From positions 62,001-126,000 of the forward strand of contig NZ_RQFK01000023.1 in assembly GCF_004770765.1 (NCBI RefSeq): a DNA stretch of 64,000 bases. Direction: 5' to 3'. The notes below the pieces were generated by a model. That model saw only the letters and a list, made by a program, of their open reading frames with translations. It was not told the origin of the DNA and made no database searches. The position numbers and the translations under genes are program-made. Source of the DNA: Leptospira noumeaensis (lineage in GTDB: Bacteria > Spirochaetota > Leptospiria > Leptospirales > Leptospiraceae). Shown here piece by piece: positions 32,073-40,698 of the stretch (position 1 is its first letter; the number at the start of each line of letters is the position of its first letter).

Positions 32073-32250
32073 CAGATGAATTTGTTTTGGATTGTTTACT
32101 TTCAGTAGGATACTCTTCTTCAAAGAACATTCTATATTTGGGAGATTCTATGTCTTCGAATTGTCCTTTGCGAAAGGCAGTGATAAAAACATAGAGAAAA
32201 AAGGCGGCAATACACATTGCCATGGGGATGGTTAAGTAGAGGGCTTCCAT
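32050..32250 (-). CDS. ccoS: cbb3 oxidase maturation protein CcoS
   Basis: A 66-residue small membrane protein: one N-terminal span (LYLTIPMAMCIAAFFLYVFITAF), followed by KGQFEDIESPKYRMFFEE, which matches the CcoS pattern of QF-D-x-E-x-P-x-x-R/K-M. CcoS is needed for insertion of cofactors into the cbb3 oxidase. It overlaps the end of ccoI by 19 bases and the start of the SafE-like gene. The Ser/Lys-rich tail is longer than in proteobacterial CcoS. Confidence 0.88.
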   Translation of the reverse strand: MEALYLTIPMAMCIAAFFLYVFITAFRKGQFEDIESPKYRMFFEEEYPTESKQSKTNSSDEPTSKS

Positions 32251-34694
32251 TGGGGGATCCTATATCTAATAGAAAGAGAATTTAAAAGTACTGTCAAGCT
32301 AGAACATGCCATAAACACCGCGCAGATCACTGGCAACATCAGTCCAAACATGGCAAGTGGTAACATGATAGAGTTGTAACAAAAAGAGATAATGATATTT
32401 TGCAAAATCACCTCTCTTGTTTTTTTTGCAGAAAGTAAAGAATGTACGAGTCCGTTCAAATTTCCAGATGTCAAAACTACATCTGATTTTTCGAGTGAGA
32501 GATCTTCCGCTTCTGTATGAGAAATAGAGACATTGGCCTGTGCCAAAGACAAACTATCATTGATTCCGTCACCTACCATGATGACTACATTCCCTTTACT
32601 TTGTGCAGCGCTGATCAGGTTTCGTTTGTCTTCTGGAGAGAGGTCAGAAGAATACCTTTCGATCCCTAGGGACTCAGCGATGTATTTTACGGATTTGTAT
32701 CTATCTCCAGAGAGGATAGAAATATTCGGAACAAAATGTTTGAGTAGGGAAACAAAAGACTGGGCTCCAGTTCTAATTTCATCTGCGAGTAAAAAACTTC
32801 CTAAGTAAGTTCCTCCTACAGCAAGTAAAATCAAAGAACCTTCTCCTTCTGGAAATTTTCCCATAGGAATATTTTCTGATTCTAACAAAGATTGGTTTCC
32901 AATGAGAACAGAAAGTTTATTTGTATCGATTTCTAATTCAGCTTTGACACCGCGACCAGGTATGTTCTCCAAATTGGTTAATTGAATTTGTTTTGCTCTA
33001 TCTTTTACGGAATTCAAAGGTTCTAAATATTTTACGAGTGATTTTGCTAAAGGATGGTTCACTTCTTTTTCAATTCGATAAACAAGTGGTAGGTGCTCAT
33101 TTGCTACGGAAACTTGTCGCACTAAAAATTTTCCTTCCGTGAGTGTGCCCGTTTTGTCTAAAAATATGGTATTTGCTTTTGCGAGTGCCTCAACGACAGA
33201 AGGATTTTTTAAGAGAACTCCCTTGTCTGCATTGAGAATATGATTGGTGACAAGGGCTGTGGGAACAGAAATTCCAAGTGCACAAGGGCACGCAACAATC
33301 AAAACAGAAATAGTAGTGACAAGACTTTGTTCTAAGTTCCCACCAGATACATAATACCAAACAAAAAAACAAAGGAAGGCCAGTCCAAAAACAACAGAGA
33401 TAAAGTAAGATGCGATTCTCTCTGTGAGGATTTGTAATTTTGGTTTGAGGTGTAAGGCTTCTTCTAACCTCAGTTTGAGAGAAGAAAGAGTAGAGGCATG
33501 GTAGTCGGAACCAGCTACAATCAAAGCAGGATTGTCCATAGCAAGTGAACCTGCAAGGATCGAGTCTCCTTTTCTCTTTCGAATGGGTAAAGACTCACCA
33601 GTTAAAAAAGACTCATCTACATAAGTTTGTTCGGATACAAGAATGGCATCCACGGGGATACGTTTCCCTGGTGCCACTCGAATTGTATCTCCAATTTTGA
33701 TTTCGGAACTTGGGATGGTATCTTCACCAGCATCATTGACACGAACTGAGGTTTCAGGAAGTTTGCAAAGGATGGATTCTAATTTGTCAGAAGCAAACAC
33801 TCTGGCTTTTTCTTCGAAATATTTCCCAATCAAAATAAAGAAGTAAATCATTGCCACTGAATCAAAATACACTTCTCCGATGTCAGTGAGTGTTACATAA
33901 ACTGAATAAAAGTAGGCCATAGAAATTCCGAGAAATAATAGGAAGTCCATGGAAAGCGTTCTTCGCCTGATGCTTGTTAAGAATCCAGACATAAACGGGT
34001 ATCCTGAATATAAATAGGCAGGCGTTGCAAATACCCATGAAGCATAATGAAATAGACGTTTGATGTCCAAATCAATTCCAGTAAAATATCCGGAATATAA
34101 GGCTACACTTAAAATCATAATATTCCCAAAACAAAATCCAGCCACACCAATACGAAGGAGTAGGGTCTTTAATTGTTTGGTTTTTTCTAAAGTGCCTTCT
34201 GTAGGAGAAAAAAGTAAAGGTTTATAACCGATGCTACGGATGAGAGATAGAATCTTTGAGATTTTGATTTTGGATTGGTCAAAGCGAATTCGTGCCCGAC
34301 CAGATGCAAAATTAATTTGCGCAGAGAGGATTCCTTCTTCTTCGTTTAAAACTTTTTCGTTGATCCAAACACAAGCGGAACAATGGATATTTGTAATTTG
34401 GATTGAAACTTCTGAAAAATCACCTGATTTACGAACGAATTTTTCATATACGAGTTCGTTTTCAATATCTGCATCTGAATCTTCGATACGAACTGGATCG
34501 AGTTTAGTGTTGCCCTTTAAGTTGTAATAATAATTTCCACCGAGTGAGTTGATGATGGAGTAAACTGTTTCGCATCCTTCACAACAAAAAACCTTTGTGT
34601 CGTTTCCGAGTTTTGCTTCAATCCTCACCAAGCGGATCGGATTGCCACAATGGTCACATTCTGTTTTTGTTAGATCAGAAACTGTTTCGTTCAT
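32232..34694 (-). CDS. ccoI: CcoI copper-exporting P1B-type ATPase
   Basis: An 820-residue P-type ATPase. The N-terminus has a Cys-rich metal-binding part (TECDHCGNPI, CCEGCETVYSI) and an HMA domain with IHCSACVWI. The transmembrane CPC site is in VACPCALGISVP, the phosphorylated Asp in DKTGTLTEG, and the hinge in GDGINDS. It delivers copper across the inner membrane for the binuclear centre of the cbb3 oxidase. I use the ATG at 34694, which overlaps the ccoH TGA as ATGA; a start at 34763 would overlap ccoH by 73 bases. Confidence 0.92.
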   Translation of the reverse strand: MNETVSDLTKTECDHCGNPIRLVRIEAKLGNDTKVFCCEGCETVYSIINSLGGNYYYNLKGNTKLDPVRIEDSDADIENELVYEKFVRKSGDFSEVSIQITNIHCSACVWINEKVLNEEEGILSAQINFASGRARIRFDQSKIKISKILSLIRSIGYKPLLFSPTEGTLEKTKQLKTLLLRIGVAGFCFGNIMILSVALYSGYFTGIDLDIKRLFHYASWVFATPAYLYSGYPFMSGFLTSIRRRTLSMDFLLFLGISMAYFYSVYVTLTDIGEVYFDSVAMIYFFILIGKYFEEKARVFASDKLESILCKLPETSVRVNDAGEDTIPSSEIKIGDTIRVAPGKRIPVDAILVSEQTYVDESFLTGESLPIRKRKGDSILAGSLAMDNPALIVAGSDYHASTLSSLKLRLEEALHLKPKLQILTERIASYFISVVFGLAFLCFFVWYYVSGGNLEQSLVTTISVLIVACPCALGISVPTALVTNHILNADKGVLLKNPSVVEALAKANTIFLDKTGTLTEGKFLVRQVSVANEHLPLVYRIEKEVNHPLAKSLVKYLEPLNSVKDRAKQIQLTNLENIPGRGVKAELEIDTNKLSVLIGNQSLLESENIPMGKFPEGEGSLILLAVGGTYLGSFLLADEIRTGAQSFVSLLKHFVPNISILSGDRYKSVKYIAESLGIERYSSDLSPEDKRNLISAAQSKGNVVIMVGDGINDSLSLAQANVSISHTEAEDLSLEKSDVVLTSGNLNGLVHSLLSAKKTREVILQNIIISFCYNSIMLPLAMFGLMLPVICAVFMACSSLTVLLNSLSIRYRIPQWKPST

Positions 34695-35188
34695 TGAACT
34701 GAGATTTTTCCATCTCTTTCGAAAGACTTCCCACCAATGTTTGAAACGAGTCGTAAGTTCCAAGTTCCTTTTTCTAATAGTGAAATCTTGCCAACAAATC
34801 CACTTGCTGTTGGTTTTAGATCATAATGCGCAGTGTTTTTGGTTGTTGCATTTCGTTCCAAATACACGGTCATCGATTTTGCACTAAGATTTGTTACCGA
34901 TCCATCTTTTTCTAATTTGACTAAAATCTCTGATTCACCAATTGGGAGAAGGGGTTGGTTGTCCCAATTTGTTTTAATGGAATAACCTTGTTTCAAAAGT
35001 TCTCTTTGGTTTTCGATAGCTTTTTCATAGTTTAGGCCAACTTCGTAATAGTTTTTATCCATTACTGGCTCAAAATTTTTGTATGTTAGGCGAATGGTGT
35101 AAAAAGTGGCAGCCACAAGAGCTGTAAAACTAAATAGAACCACATACATGGCCGTTCTTAAACTTGGGTGTAATTCTTTAAACATCAT
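34691..35188 (-). CDS. ccoH: FixH/CcoH family oxidase assembly protein
   Basis: A 165-residue protein with one N-terminal span (MYVVLFSFTALVAATFYTIRLTY) and a periplasmic beta-rich part. The segment NFEPVMDKNYYEVGLNYEKAIENQREL is the typical FixH/CcoH motif. It supports assembly of the cbb3 oxidase. Two ATG codons are adjacent; GGAGG lies 5 bases before the second, so translation may start one codon later than given. The start overlaps the ccoG stop, and the TGA overlaps the ccoI ATG. Confidence 0.88.
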   Translation of the reverse strand: MMFKELHPSLRTAMYVVLFSFTALVAATFYTIRLTYKNFEPVMDKNYYEVGLNYEKAIENQRELLKQGYSIKTNWDNQPLLPIGESEILVKLEKDGSVTNLSAKSMTVYLERNATTKNTAHYDLKPTASGFVGKISLLEKGTWNLRLVSNIGGKSFERDGKISVQ

Positions 35189-36507
35189 TACCTCCTTGGT
35201 AATGTTAAGGAGAGTTTTTTCTCCAATCGTTCGCCTGGATCCTCTGCATTGTTTAACACAATGGAACCGGGTAGGTAACCTTCATTTAACTCTTTCTCTG
35301 TCAGAGATTGAGTTTCCAAAACCACTGATATACTTTTGATTTCACCTGATCCCAATTTGAACTTGTTATTTTCTTCACCGGAACGAATTAGGATTTCTTT
35401 TCCATGTCTTGTATCAAAGGCCGAAAGTTGGAATTCTTTTTCGACCGGCGCAATGTTTTGAATGCGTAGAGCAACAAAGGCTCTAATTTTATTATCTGGA
35501 ATTAAAATGGGAGGCATGGATTTATTTGATGCCGCAATCATTGACATAGGAGTTCTCGTGACAAGTTGGATGATGGCACCTGTGATGACTACAGTAAGTA
35601 AAATTGCATAAATGACAGTTCTTGGTCTGATCCATTTGATTTTTGCGCCAGTTTCAATTTGTTTTAGCGAAAAATATCCAATCAAAGTTTTTTTGTTTTC
35701 TTTTGCCATGATGGAAGTGCAGGCATCCACACATTTTCCGCAAGCCACACAACCGACTTGAAGTCCATCGCGGATATCGATCCCAGTAGGGCAGACCACC
35801 ACACACATATTACATGCAATGCAGTCTCCGATTTTGGTTTTTCCATCCCGGCGAGGTTCTCCACGTTTGAAATCATAAGTTACATTCCAAGAATGTTCGT
35901 CCATCAGGAGAGTTTGGAATCTGGCATAAGGGCAAGCATAACGACAGAACTGTTCACGGATGAATCCGATATCGATAAACATTGCTGCTGTAAAAAATAA
36001 TGTAAAATAAAAGTGGGTTTGCTTGAAAGCCGCTAAGTTAATATAGTCGGCCATCATTTCATAGGGGCTAACAAAGTAAGCGATCCAATGAAAAGAAGCG
36101 ATAAAAGAAACAACAATCCAGAGAAAATAAACAATATACTTACCTAAAATAGAGGCATCTTTTTTTCCGTATTTTGAATCTAAAACAAACCGACCAATTC
36201 TATCGAAAAGATCGGTGTAAATTGTTTGAGGACACCCCCATCCGCACCAAACACGGCCAATGACAGAGGTGAAAAAGAAAAGTGAGAGTCCCATGGTAAG
36301 AAGAAAAAACCATAAGATGAGTCCTTCTTGAGGGATAAAAAGACCACCAAACAGGTGAAACATTCTTTGCGGAATGTCCAGTCGAATGAGGGGTGAACCG
36401 TCTGGTAACACCACCCATGGAGCAACCAAGAATAAACCAACGAGAAAACTCATAACGAAGTTTCTTCGTGTTCTAACTTTACCAGTTTGTGGTCTTGATA
36501 TGATCAT
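35188..36507 (-). CDS. ccoG: cbb3 oxidase accessory ferredoxin-like protein CcoG
   Basis: A 439-residue membrane iron-sulfur protein of the CcoG/RdxA/FixG family. It has several N-terminal spans with RVWCGWGCPQTIYTDLFDRI, and two 4Fe-4S motifs: CIACNMCVVVCPTGIDIRDGLQ and GCVACGKCVDACTSIM (about 230-270). After another span comes a C-terminal periplasmic Ig-like domain. Its role is in copper reduction or delivery during oxidase maturation. It lies 2 bases after ccoP. Confidence 0.92.
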   Translation of the reverse strand: MIISRPQTGKVRTRRNFVMSFLVGLFLVAPWVVLPDGSPLIRLDIPQRMFHLFGGLFIPQEGLILWFFLLTMGLSLFFFTSVIGRVWCGWGCPQTIYTDLFDRIGRFVLDSKYGKKDASILGKYIVYFLWIVVSFIASFHWIAYFVSPYEMMADYINLAAFKQTHFYFTLFFTAAMFIDIGFIREQFCRYACPYARFQTLLMDEHSWNVTYDFKRGEPRRDGKTKIGDCIACNMCVVVCPTGIDIRDGLQVGCVACGKCVDACTSIMAKENKKTLIGYFSLKQIETGAKIKWIRPRTVIYAILLTVVITGAIIQLVTRTPMSMIAASNKSMPPILIPDNKIRAFVALRIQNIAPVEKEFQLSAFDTRHGKEILIRSGEENNKFKLGSGEIKSISVVLETQSLTEKELNEGYLPGSIVLNNAEDPGERLEKKLSLTLPRR

Positions 36508-36509
36508 CT

Positions 36510-37040
36510 TTACTTAGCCTTTACCAAACTACTATTTTTAGTGGCAATCCATGCCATTACAGCATAAACTTTTTCAGCACCTAAACCTTCCCAAGCTGGC
36601 ATTCCCCCTCGGTTCAGTTTTTGCCTTTCAGGTCCAATACCTTTCATGATGTTGTTAAACACTTCTTGATCCGTGTTGCCATGAATCCAATCTTTGTCCA
36701 CAAGACTTGGTCCTACAGCACCTTCTGCCGTTGGGCCATGGCAAGCGGAACAAATTTGTTTGTAAGTTCCTTCACCTTCTTTGATCGCAACTGCATCGTC
36801 ACGGTATGGATTTGATCCATCTTCTGTATTTGCAACCACTGCTTGTTTTGCAGGGAATTGTGCTTCATGTTCTGCAACTTCTTTCTCAAAGGCTACTTCT
36901 TGTGGCCATTCAGAATACCAGTGAAAGTATGCAACGTAACCGATGGAAACGATGATACTGATGAGCCAAACCAATTTCCACCAAGTGGGCATGGGATTAT
37001 CGGCTTGGAAGATTCCGTCTACTTCTTTTGGTTCTTTCAT
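36510..37040 (-). CDS. ccoP: short mono-haem CcoP subunit of cbb3 oxidase
   Basis: A 176-residue protein: an N-terminal FixP-like part (DGIFQADNPMPTWWKLVWLISIIVSIGYVAYFH, with the typical D-N-P-x-P-x-WW motif and span) followed by a single cytochrome c domain with haem site CSACH near residue 98 and a distal Met in GGMPAWEG. Canonical CcoP carries two CxxCH haem domains in about 290-310 residues; only one is present here. A GAGGAGG ribosome site lies before the ATG. Confidence 0.9.
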   Translation of the reverse strand: MKEPKEVDGIFQADNPMPTWWKLVWLISIIVSIGYVAYFHWYSEWPQEVAFEKEVAEHEAQFPAKQAVVANTEDGSNPYRDDAVAIKEGEGTYKQICSACHGPTAEGAVGPSLVDKDWIHGNTDQEVFNNIMKGIGPERQKLNRGGMPAWEGLGAEKVYAVMAWIATKNSSLVKAK

Positions 37041-37045
37041 TCGTA

Positions 37046-37195
37046 TTAATCCTCCTCAAGCATTCTATACTTGGGTTTCTCCATTTCATCTTTCGTACGT
37101 TTTTTATAAACGTAGTAGGTGATGTAGGAAATTGCGATCACGAGGATCGGCAATCTCAAACTTTTATAAACGAGTAGAATGTCTGCATCGTTCAT
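37046..37195 (-). CDS. ccoQ: CcoQ-like small subunit of cbb3 oxidase
   Basis: A 49-residue protein read directly from the sequence: MNDADILLVYKSLRLPIL and so on, with one membrane span (LPILVIAISYITYYVY) and a charged C-terminus with PKYRMLEED. Size, topology and position between ccoO and ccoP fit CcoQ, which stabilises the oxidase. Interestingly, its PKYRMLEE tail resembles the PKYRMFFEE segment of CcoS in the same operon. It lies 4 bases after ccoO and 5 before ccoP. Confidence 0.8.
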   Translation of the reverse strand: MNDADILLVYKSLRLPILVIAISYITYYVYKKRTKDEMEKPKYRMLEED

Positions 37196-37199
37196 GATT

Positions 37200-37895
37200 T
37201 TACTTCATCCCTTTTTGTAACTCTGCTGAATCTTTACCCAGTTTTTGTAGGTAAGCAACCAGCGCGTCTCCTTCGGTTTTATCCTTGAGAAGTGATGGTG
37301 CATTGGCAAAGTCTTCTTCTGTGTAAGGAACTCCGATGGCTTTTAGGGCTTTCATGTTGGATACAACTTGTTCTACATCAACTTTATGTGATTCTTCAAA
37401 TAACCATGGGTAAGCTGGCATGATGGAGTTGGGTACACCACCCACAGTTCTTGGATTGATCAAATGGTTTTTATGCCATTCGTCAGAACGAAGCATTTGA
37501 GATTCATGTGCTAAGTCTGGACCAGTTCTTTTGGAACCCCAAAGGAATGGATGGTCATAAACATACTCTCCACCTTTTGAATATCCTGTTCGTCCATATG
37601 CCTTAGTTGGATCAAATCGATCGACTTCCCATTTGAATGGTCGAACCATTTGTGTATGGCATCCGATACATCCTTCTTTTTGGTAAGTGTCACGACCTGC
37701 AAGTTCCAAAGCAGAGTAAGGTTTTACCGTAGAAATGGGAGTCACCGTTTTTGTTAAAAAGAACGGTGGGATGAGTTCAAAAAGTCCTCCAATCACAACG
37801 GCAATGGTTGTATAAAGTGTAAACTTAACACCTTTTGTGTCCCAATGATCCGCAATTTCGGAAAACCAATCTAAGAATTTGTTAAATCCTAACAT
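37200..37895 (-). CDS. ccoO: cbb3 oxidase subunit II, CcoO
   Basis: A 231-residue membrane-anchored cytochrome c. The N-terminal span (FTLYTTIAVVIGGLFELIPPFFL) is followed by YSALELAGRDTYQKEGCIGCHTQMVRPF, the classic CcoO haem motif (CxxCH near residue 77), and RTGPDLAHESQM and NSIMPAYPWLFE with the distal Met. It passes electrons to the CcoN active site. It overlaps the ccoN stop by one base. Confidence 0.93.
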   Translation of the reverse strand: MLGFNKFLDWFSEIADHWDTKGVKFTLYTTIAVVIGGLFELIPPFFLTKTVTPISTVKPYSALELAGRDTYQKEGCIGCHTQMVRPFKWEVDRFDPTKAYGRTGYSKGGEYVYDHPFLWGSKRTGPDLAHESQMLRSDEWHKNHLINPRTVGGVPNSIMPAYPWLFEESHKVDVEQVVSNMKALKAIGVPYTEEDFANAPSLLKDKTEGDALVAYLQKLGKDSAELQKGMK

Positions 37896-39325
37896 TATGA
37901 TTTCACTCCTATACGTAAGTCTTGTTCTACAAAACCACTATCTTTGTTTTGGATGGTTTTGATAAAGTTGTATACCATTAGTATAATTCCTGTTAGGTAG
38001 AGTGTTCCACCGATCGCGCGGAATAGTCGGAATGGTTTTAAGAACTCAACAATTTCGACCCAGTCTTTATAAACGAGTTCGCCGTTTTCGCCAACTGCTC
38101 GCCACATAGATCCTTCAGTAATACCAGATACCCACATGGAGATGATGTAGAGTAGGATACCGAGAGTTCCAAGCCAGAAGTGTGCATTGGCAAGTTTTTC
38201 ACTATAAAGATTTGAATTCCAAAGTCTTGGCACTAAGTAGTAGAGTGCTGCCGCAGACATAAATCCTACCCATCCAAGAGTTCCTGAGTGAACGTGACCA
38301 ATGATCCAGTCAGTATTGTGTCCAAGAGCAGAAACTGCACGAATGGAAAGAAGAGGGCCTTCAAATGTGGACATACCGTAAAAGGTAACGGCAGCTAACA
38401 TCATTTTGAGGGTAGCATCTACTTTGATTTTATCCTTTGCTTGGGTCAGTGTGAGGAATCCGTTTAACATTCCACCCCAAGAAGGCATCCATAACATGAT
38501 GGAAAATACCATCCCTGTTGTTTGTAACCATTCTGGAATTGGAGAGTATAATAAATGGTGAGGACCGGCCCAAATATAAATAAAGATTAACGACCAGAAA
38601 TGGATGATCGAAAGTCTATGCGAGTAAATGGGTTGTTTGATGTGTTTTGGGAGGTAGTAGTACATAAGTCCCAAAAACGGAGTCGTAAGAACAAAGGCTA
38701 CTGCGTTGTGTCCATACCACCATTGGATGTTGGCATCAAACACACCTGCATAAACCGAGTAGGATTTTAAGAATCCTGCTGGGATGACGATGTTGTTTAC
38801 GATAAATAGAAGTGGAACCGTAACAAAAGAAGCAATGTAAAACCAAATGGCTACATACATTTGTTCTTCTTTTCGTTTGATTACTGTCATCAAGTAGTTT
38901 GCAAAGAAAATTACATACCATACAACAATCAATAAGTCGATAGGCCATTCTAATTCGGCATATTCTTTTGATTGGCTGTATCCAAGTGGTAAGGTAATTG
39001 CTGCAAGGACAATTGATAGGTTATACAGTGCTAGATGTATTTTGGAAAGAGTGTCGTTCCACATTCTAGTTCGGCACAATCGTTGTACTGTATGATAGGC
39101 TGTGGCGAAGATAACACTCAATGCAAATCCAAATATGGCAGCATTGGTATGTAGAGGTCTTAACCTTCCGAAGCTCGTCCAAGGTAATTCAAAATTCAGC
39201 TGTGGATACACAAGTTGGAAGGCAATAATGACACCAAATGTCATTGATGCGACGCCCCAGACTAACGCTGAAATGATAAACCCTTTTACGATAAAATCAT
39301 CATATTGAGTTTTTTCCGTAGCCAA
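37895..39325 (-). CDS. ccoN: cbb3 cytochrome oxidase subunit I, CcoN
   Basis: A 476-residue haem-copper oxidase catalytic subunit with about twelve spans. Ligand histidines are visible in LHTNAAIFGF, WWYGHNAVAFVLTTP, WAGPHHLLYSP and DWIIGHVHSGTLGWVGFM. It reduces oxygen at low concentration and pumps protons. The start codon is TTG, with AAGGAGAG at the right distance; there is no better ATG. An FNR-like box lies about 115 bases upstream, consistent with induction under low oxygen. First gene of the cco operon. Confidence 0.94.
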   Translation of the reverse strand: MATEKTQYDDFIVKGFIISALVWGVASMTFGVIIAFQLVYPQLNFELPWTSFGRLRPLHTNAAIFGFALSVIFATAYHTVQRLCRTRMWNDTLSKIHLALYNLSIVLAAITLPLGYSQSKEYAELEWPIDLLIVVWYVIFFANYLMTVIKRKEEQMYVAIWFYIASFVTVPLLFIVNNIVIPAGFLKSYSVYAGVFDANIQWWYGHNAVAFVLTTPFLGLMYYYLPKHIKQPIYSHRLSIIHFWSLIFIYIWAGPHHLLYSPIPEWLQTTGMVFSIMLWMPSWGGMLNGFLTLTQAKDKIKVDATLKMMLAAVTFYGMSTFEGPLLSIRAVSALGHNTDWIIGHVHSGTLGWVGFMSAAALYYLVPRLWNSNLYSEKLANAHFWLGTLGILLYIISMWVSGITEGSMWRAVGENGELVYKDWVEIVEFLKPFRLFRAIGGTLYLTGIILMVYNFIKTIQNKDSGFVEQDLRIGVKS

Positions 39326-39436
39326 TGTTTCTCTCCTTAATCTTTATCAGTTCTGTATATATAGAGAACTAATTCCTTTGTATGAAAAGGACTAAGAAAA
39401 GAAAGAAAAACAGGATGGGGTTCCGATCTAGACCCC

Positions 39437-39450
39437 TTGATATTTGTCAA
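39437..39450 (-). promoter_or_regulatory. FNR/CRP-family box upstream of cco operon
   Basis: On the minus strand the site reads TTGAC-AAAT-ATCAA, one mismatch from the FNR consensus TTGAT-N4-ATCAA; it is embedded in a 7-base-arm inverted repeat CCCTTGA/TCAAGGG (39434-39453). It is about 115 bases before the ccoN start. FNR-type control of cbb3 oxidase is well known in other bacteria. The regulator is not in this window. Confidence 0.55.
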
Positions 39451-39515
39451 GGGCGTATTTGAGAGTTAGAATTAATCTAAAATGTAAGAGTTCGGGGTTC
39501 AACCCCTAATGCGTG

Positions 39516-40520
39516 TTAAAAAGTAAATTCGTAACCGAGTTGTGTGCGGTGTTCTATCCCGCGATCTCCTGCGATGGCAGTGGGGTGGTATCCAACCCGG
39601 TCTACCGAAGAACGCATAAAGAATTTTTCTTTGCGAGTGTCTTCGTAACTGAGTCCTGAACCCGTTGGATGGAAATAATAGGCATCAAAAATATTCCAAA
39701 AATAAACGAGTAGGGTAGCCACTCCAATGTATTGCATTTCTCGGTAATGCCGTTCCACAGATTCCCTTTGGCCTTTGAAAGGACCAAGTTGACTTGCTAC
39801 TATTGCTTCTGTTGGAGAAACTGTTGCTGCAGACGGAGGAGTAACAGCAGCACGAAACAAACCATTGGTGGTATAAGGATTTTCTAAATTATTATAATCA
39901 CGTTTTGCATTTAAATACATGCGGTGTTTGTCGTATGTGAAAAATAAACCAACGGCAATGATGGTTGGATACACGATGGCCTGTACCTTTCTCTCTTGTT
40001 TCCATTGTCCCCAACCAGGAAGGACTGCGGATCTCCAAGCCGCACCACCTCTTGTTAGGTTTTTGCGGTCTGCTTCTGCACGTTTTGCATCTTCTTCTTG
40101 TTTGCGTTTGGCTTCTGCATCAGCTGTTGCATTTTTAGCAGCTAATTCTTTTTCTAATTTTGCAGCATCCTCTTGTTCTTTTTTAAGTCTAGCTGCTTCT
40201 TCTTTTTCTCTTTTGATTCTTTCTTTGTCTTCTTCTGCTTTACGAAGTTTGTCTTCCTCTGCGGCTGTTAGGTGGTCTTTGTAAACCACTTTAAGAATAT
40301 CTGTCTTGTTGAGAACAACAACGGTTCCGTCTTCTTTGCGAATTTTTAGCTTATACTGGTCTTGTTCCACCACCTTACCTTGGAGAGTTCCTCCTTTTTT
40401 GAGGAGGATGTTCTCTGCGGTTAGGTTTGTGGTAAGCACTACCAAAAGTGTTGCGATTTTAAAATATTGTGTAATAGTAAGTTTCAAGGGTTTCTCAAAT
40501 GTTGGAATATTATATAACAA
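39516..40520 (-). CDS. coiled-coil membrane protein, DUF5683-like C-terminus
   Basis: A 334-residue protein. After a signal/anchor segment comes a short beta domain (ENILLKKGGTLQGKVVEQDQYKLKIRKEDGTVVVLNKTDILKVVY), a Lys/Glu/Ala coiled coil (about 85-155), then WRSAVLPGWGQWKQERKVQAIVYPTIIAVGLFF, which has the LPGWGQ motif and hydrophobic segments of DUF5683-like proteins. The N-terminal coding is uncertain: both candidate starts are TTG (40520 or 40487). Function unknown; probably envelope-associated. Confidence 0.65.
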   Translation of the reverse strand: MLYNIPTFEKPLKLTITQYFKIATLLVVLTTNLTAENILLKKGGTLQGKVVEQDQYKLKIRKEDGTVVVLNKTDILKVVYKDHLTAAEEDKLRKAEEDKERIKREKEEAARLKKEQEDAAKLEKELAAKNATADAEAKRKQEEDAKRAEADRKNLTRGGAAWRSAVLPGWGQWKQERKVQAIVYPTIIAVGLFFTYDKHRMYLNAKRDYNNLENPYTTNGLFRAAVTPPSAATVSPTEAIVASQLGPFKGQRESVERHYREMQYIGVATLLVYFWNIFDAYYFHPTGSGLSYEDTRKEKFFMRSSVDRVGYHPTAIAGDRGIEHRTQLGYEFTF

Positions 40521-40684
40521 TCTCTATAGTGCTACTAGCTACGTTTCAATTGATCTCTCCAATGATTTCGGCAATTTGGAAGTTAGGCAAGAATTTTTTT
40601 GCCAAAGATGGTTCGAAAGTAAGTCCGCATTTGGAAAGAAATTATCCCTGCTACGACAAGGTTTGTTCCAAATGCGGTTCTTAA
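40499..40684 (+). CDS. possible small membrane protein
   Basis: A 61-codon frame starting at an ATG: one hydrophobic span (YYITISIVLLATFQLISPMISAIW) and a basic C-terminal tail ending in a Cys cluster (CYDKVCSKCG). It is divergent from, and overlaps by 22 bases, the upstream TTG start proposed for the coiled-coil gene; the overlap vanishes if that gene starts at 40487. No strong ribosome site. Its composition is protein-like and it fills an otherwise empty gap, but it remains doubtful. Confidence 0.35.
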   Translation: MLEYYITISIVLLATFQLISPMISAIWKLGKNFFAKDGSKVSPHLERNYPCYDKVCSKCGS

Positions 40685-40698
40685 AATAAGAGGTTTTT

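Noticed and set aside
39493..39505. GGGGTTCAACCCC, resembling a tRNA T-arm
   Set aside because: No acceptor stem, anticodon arm or CCA-like end can be built around it; it is a short palindrome after the coiled-coil gene, at most a weak terminator.
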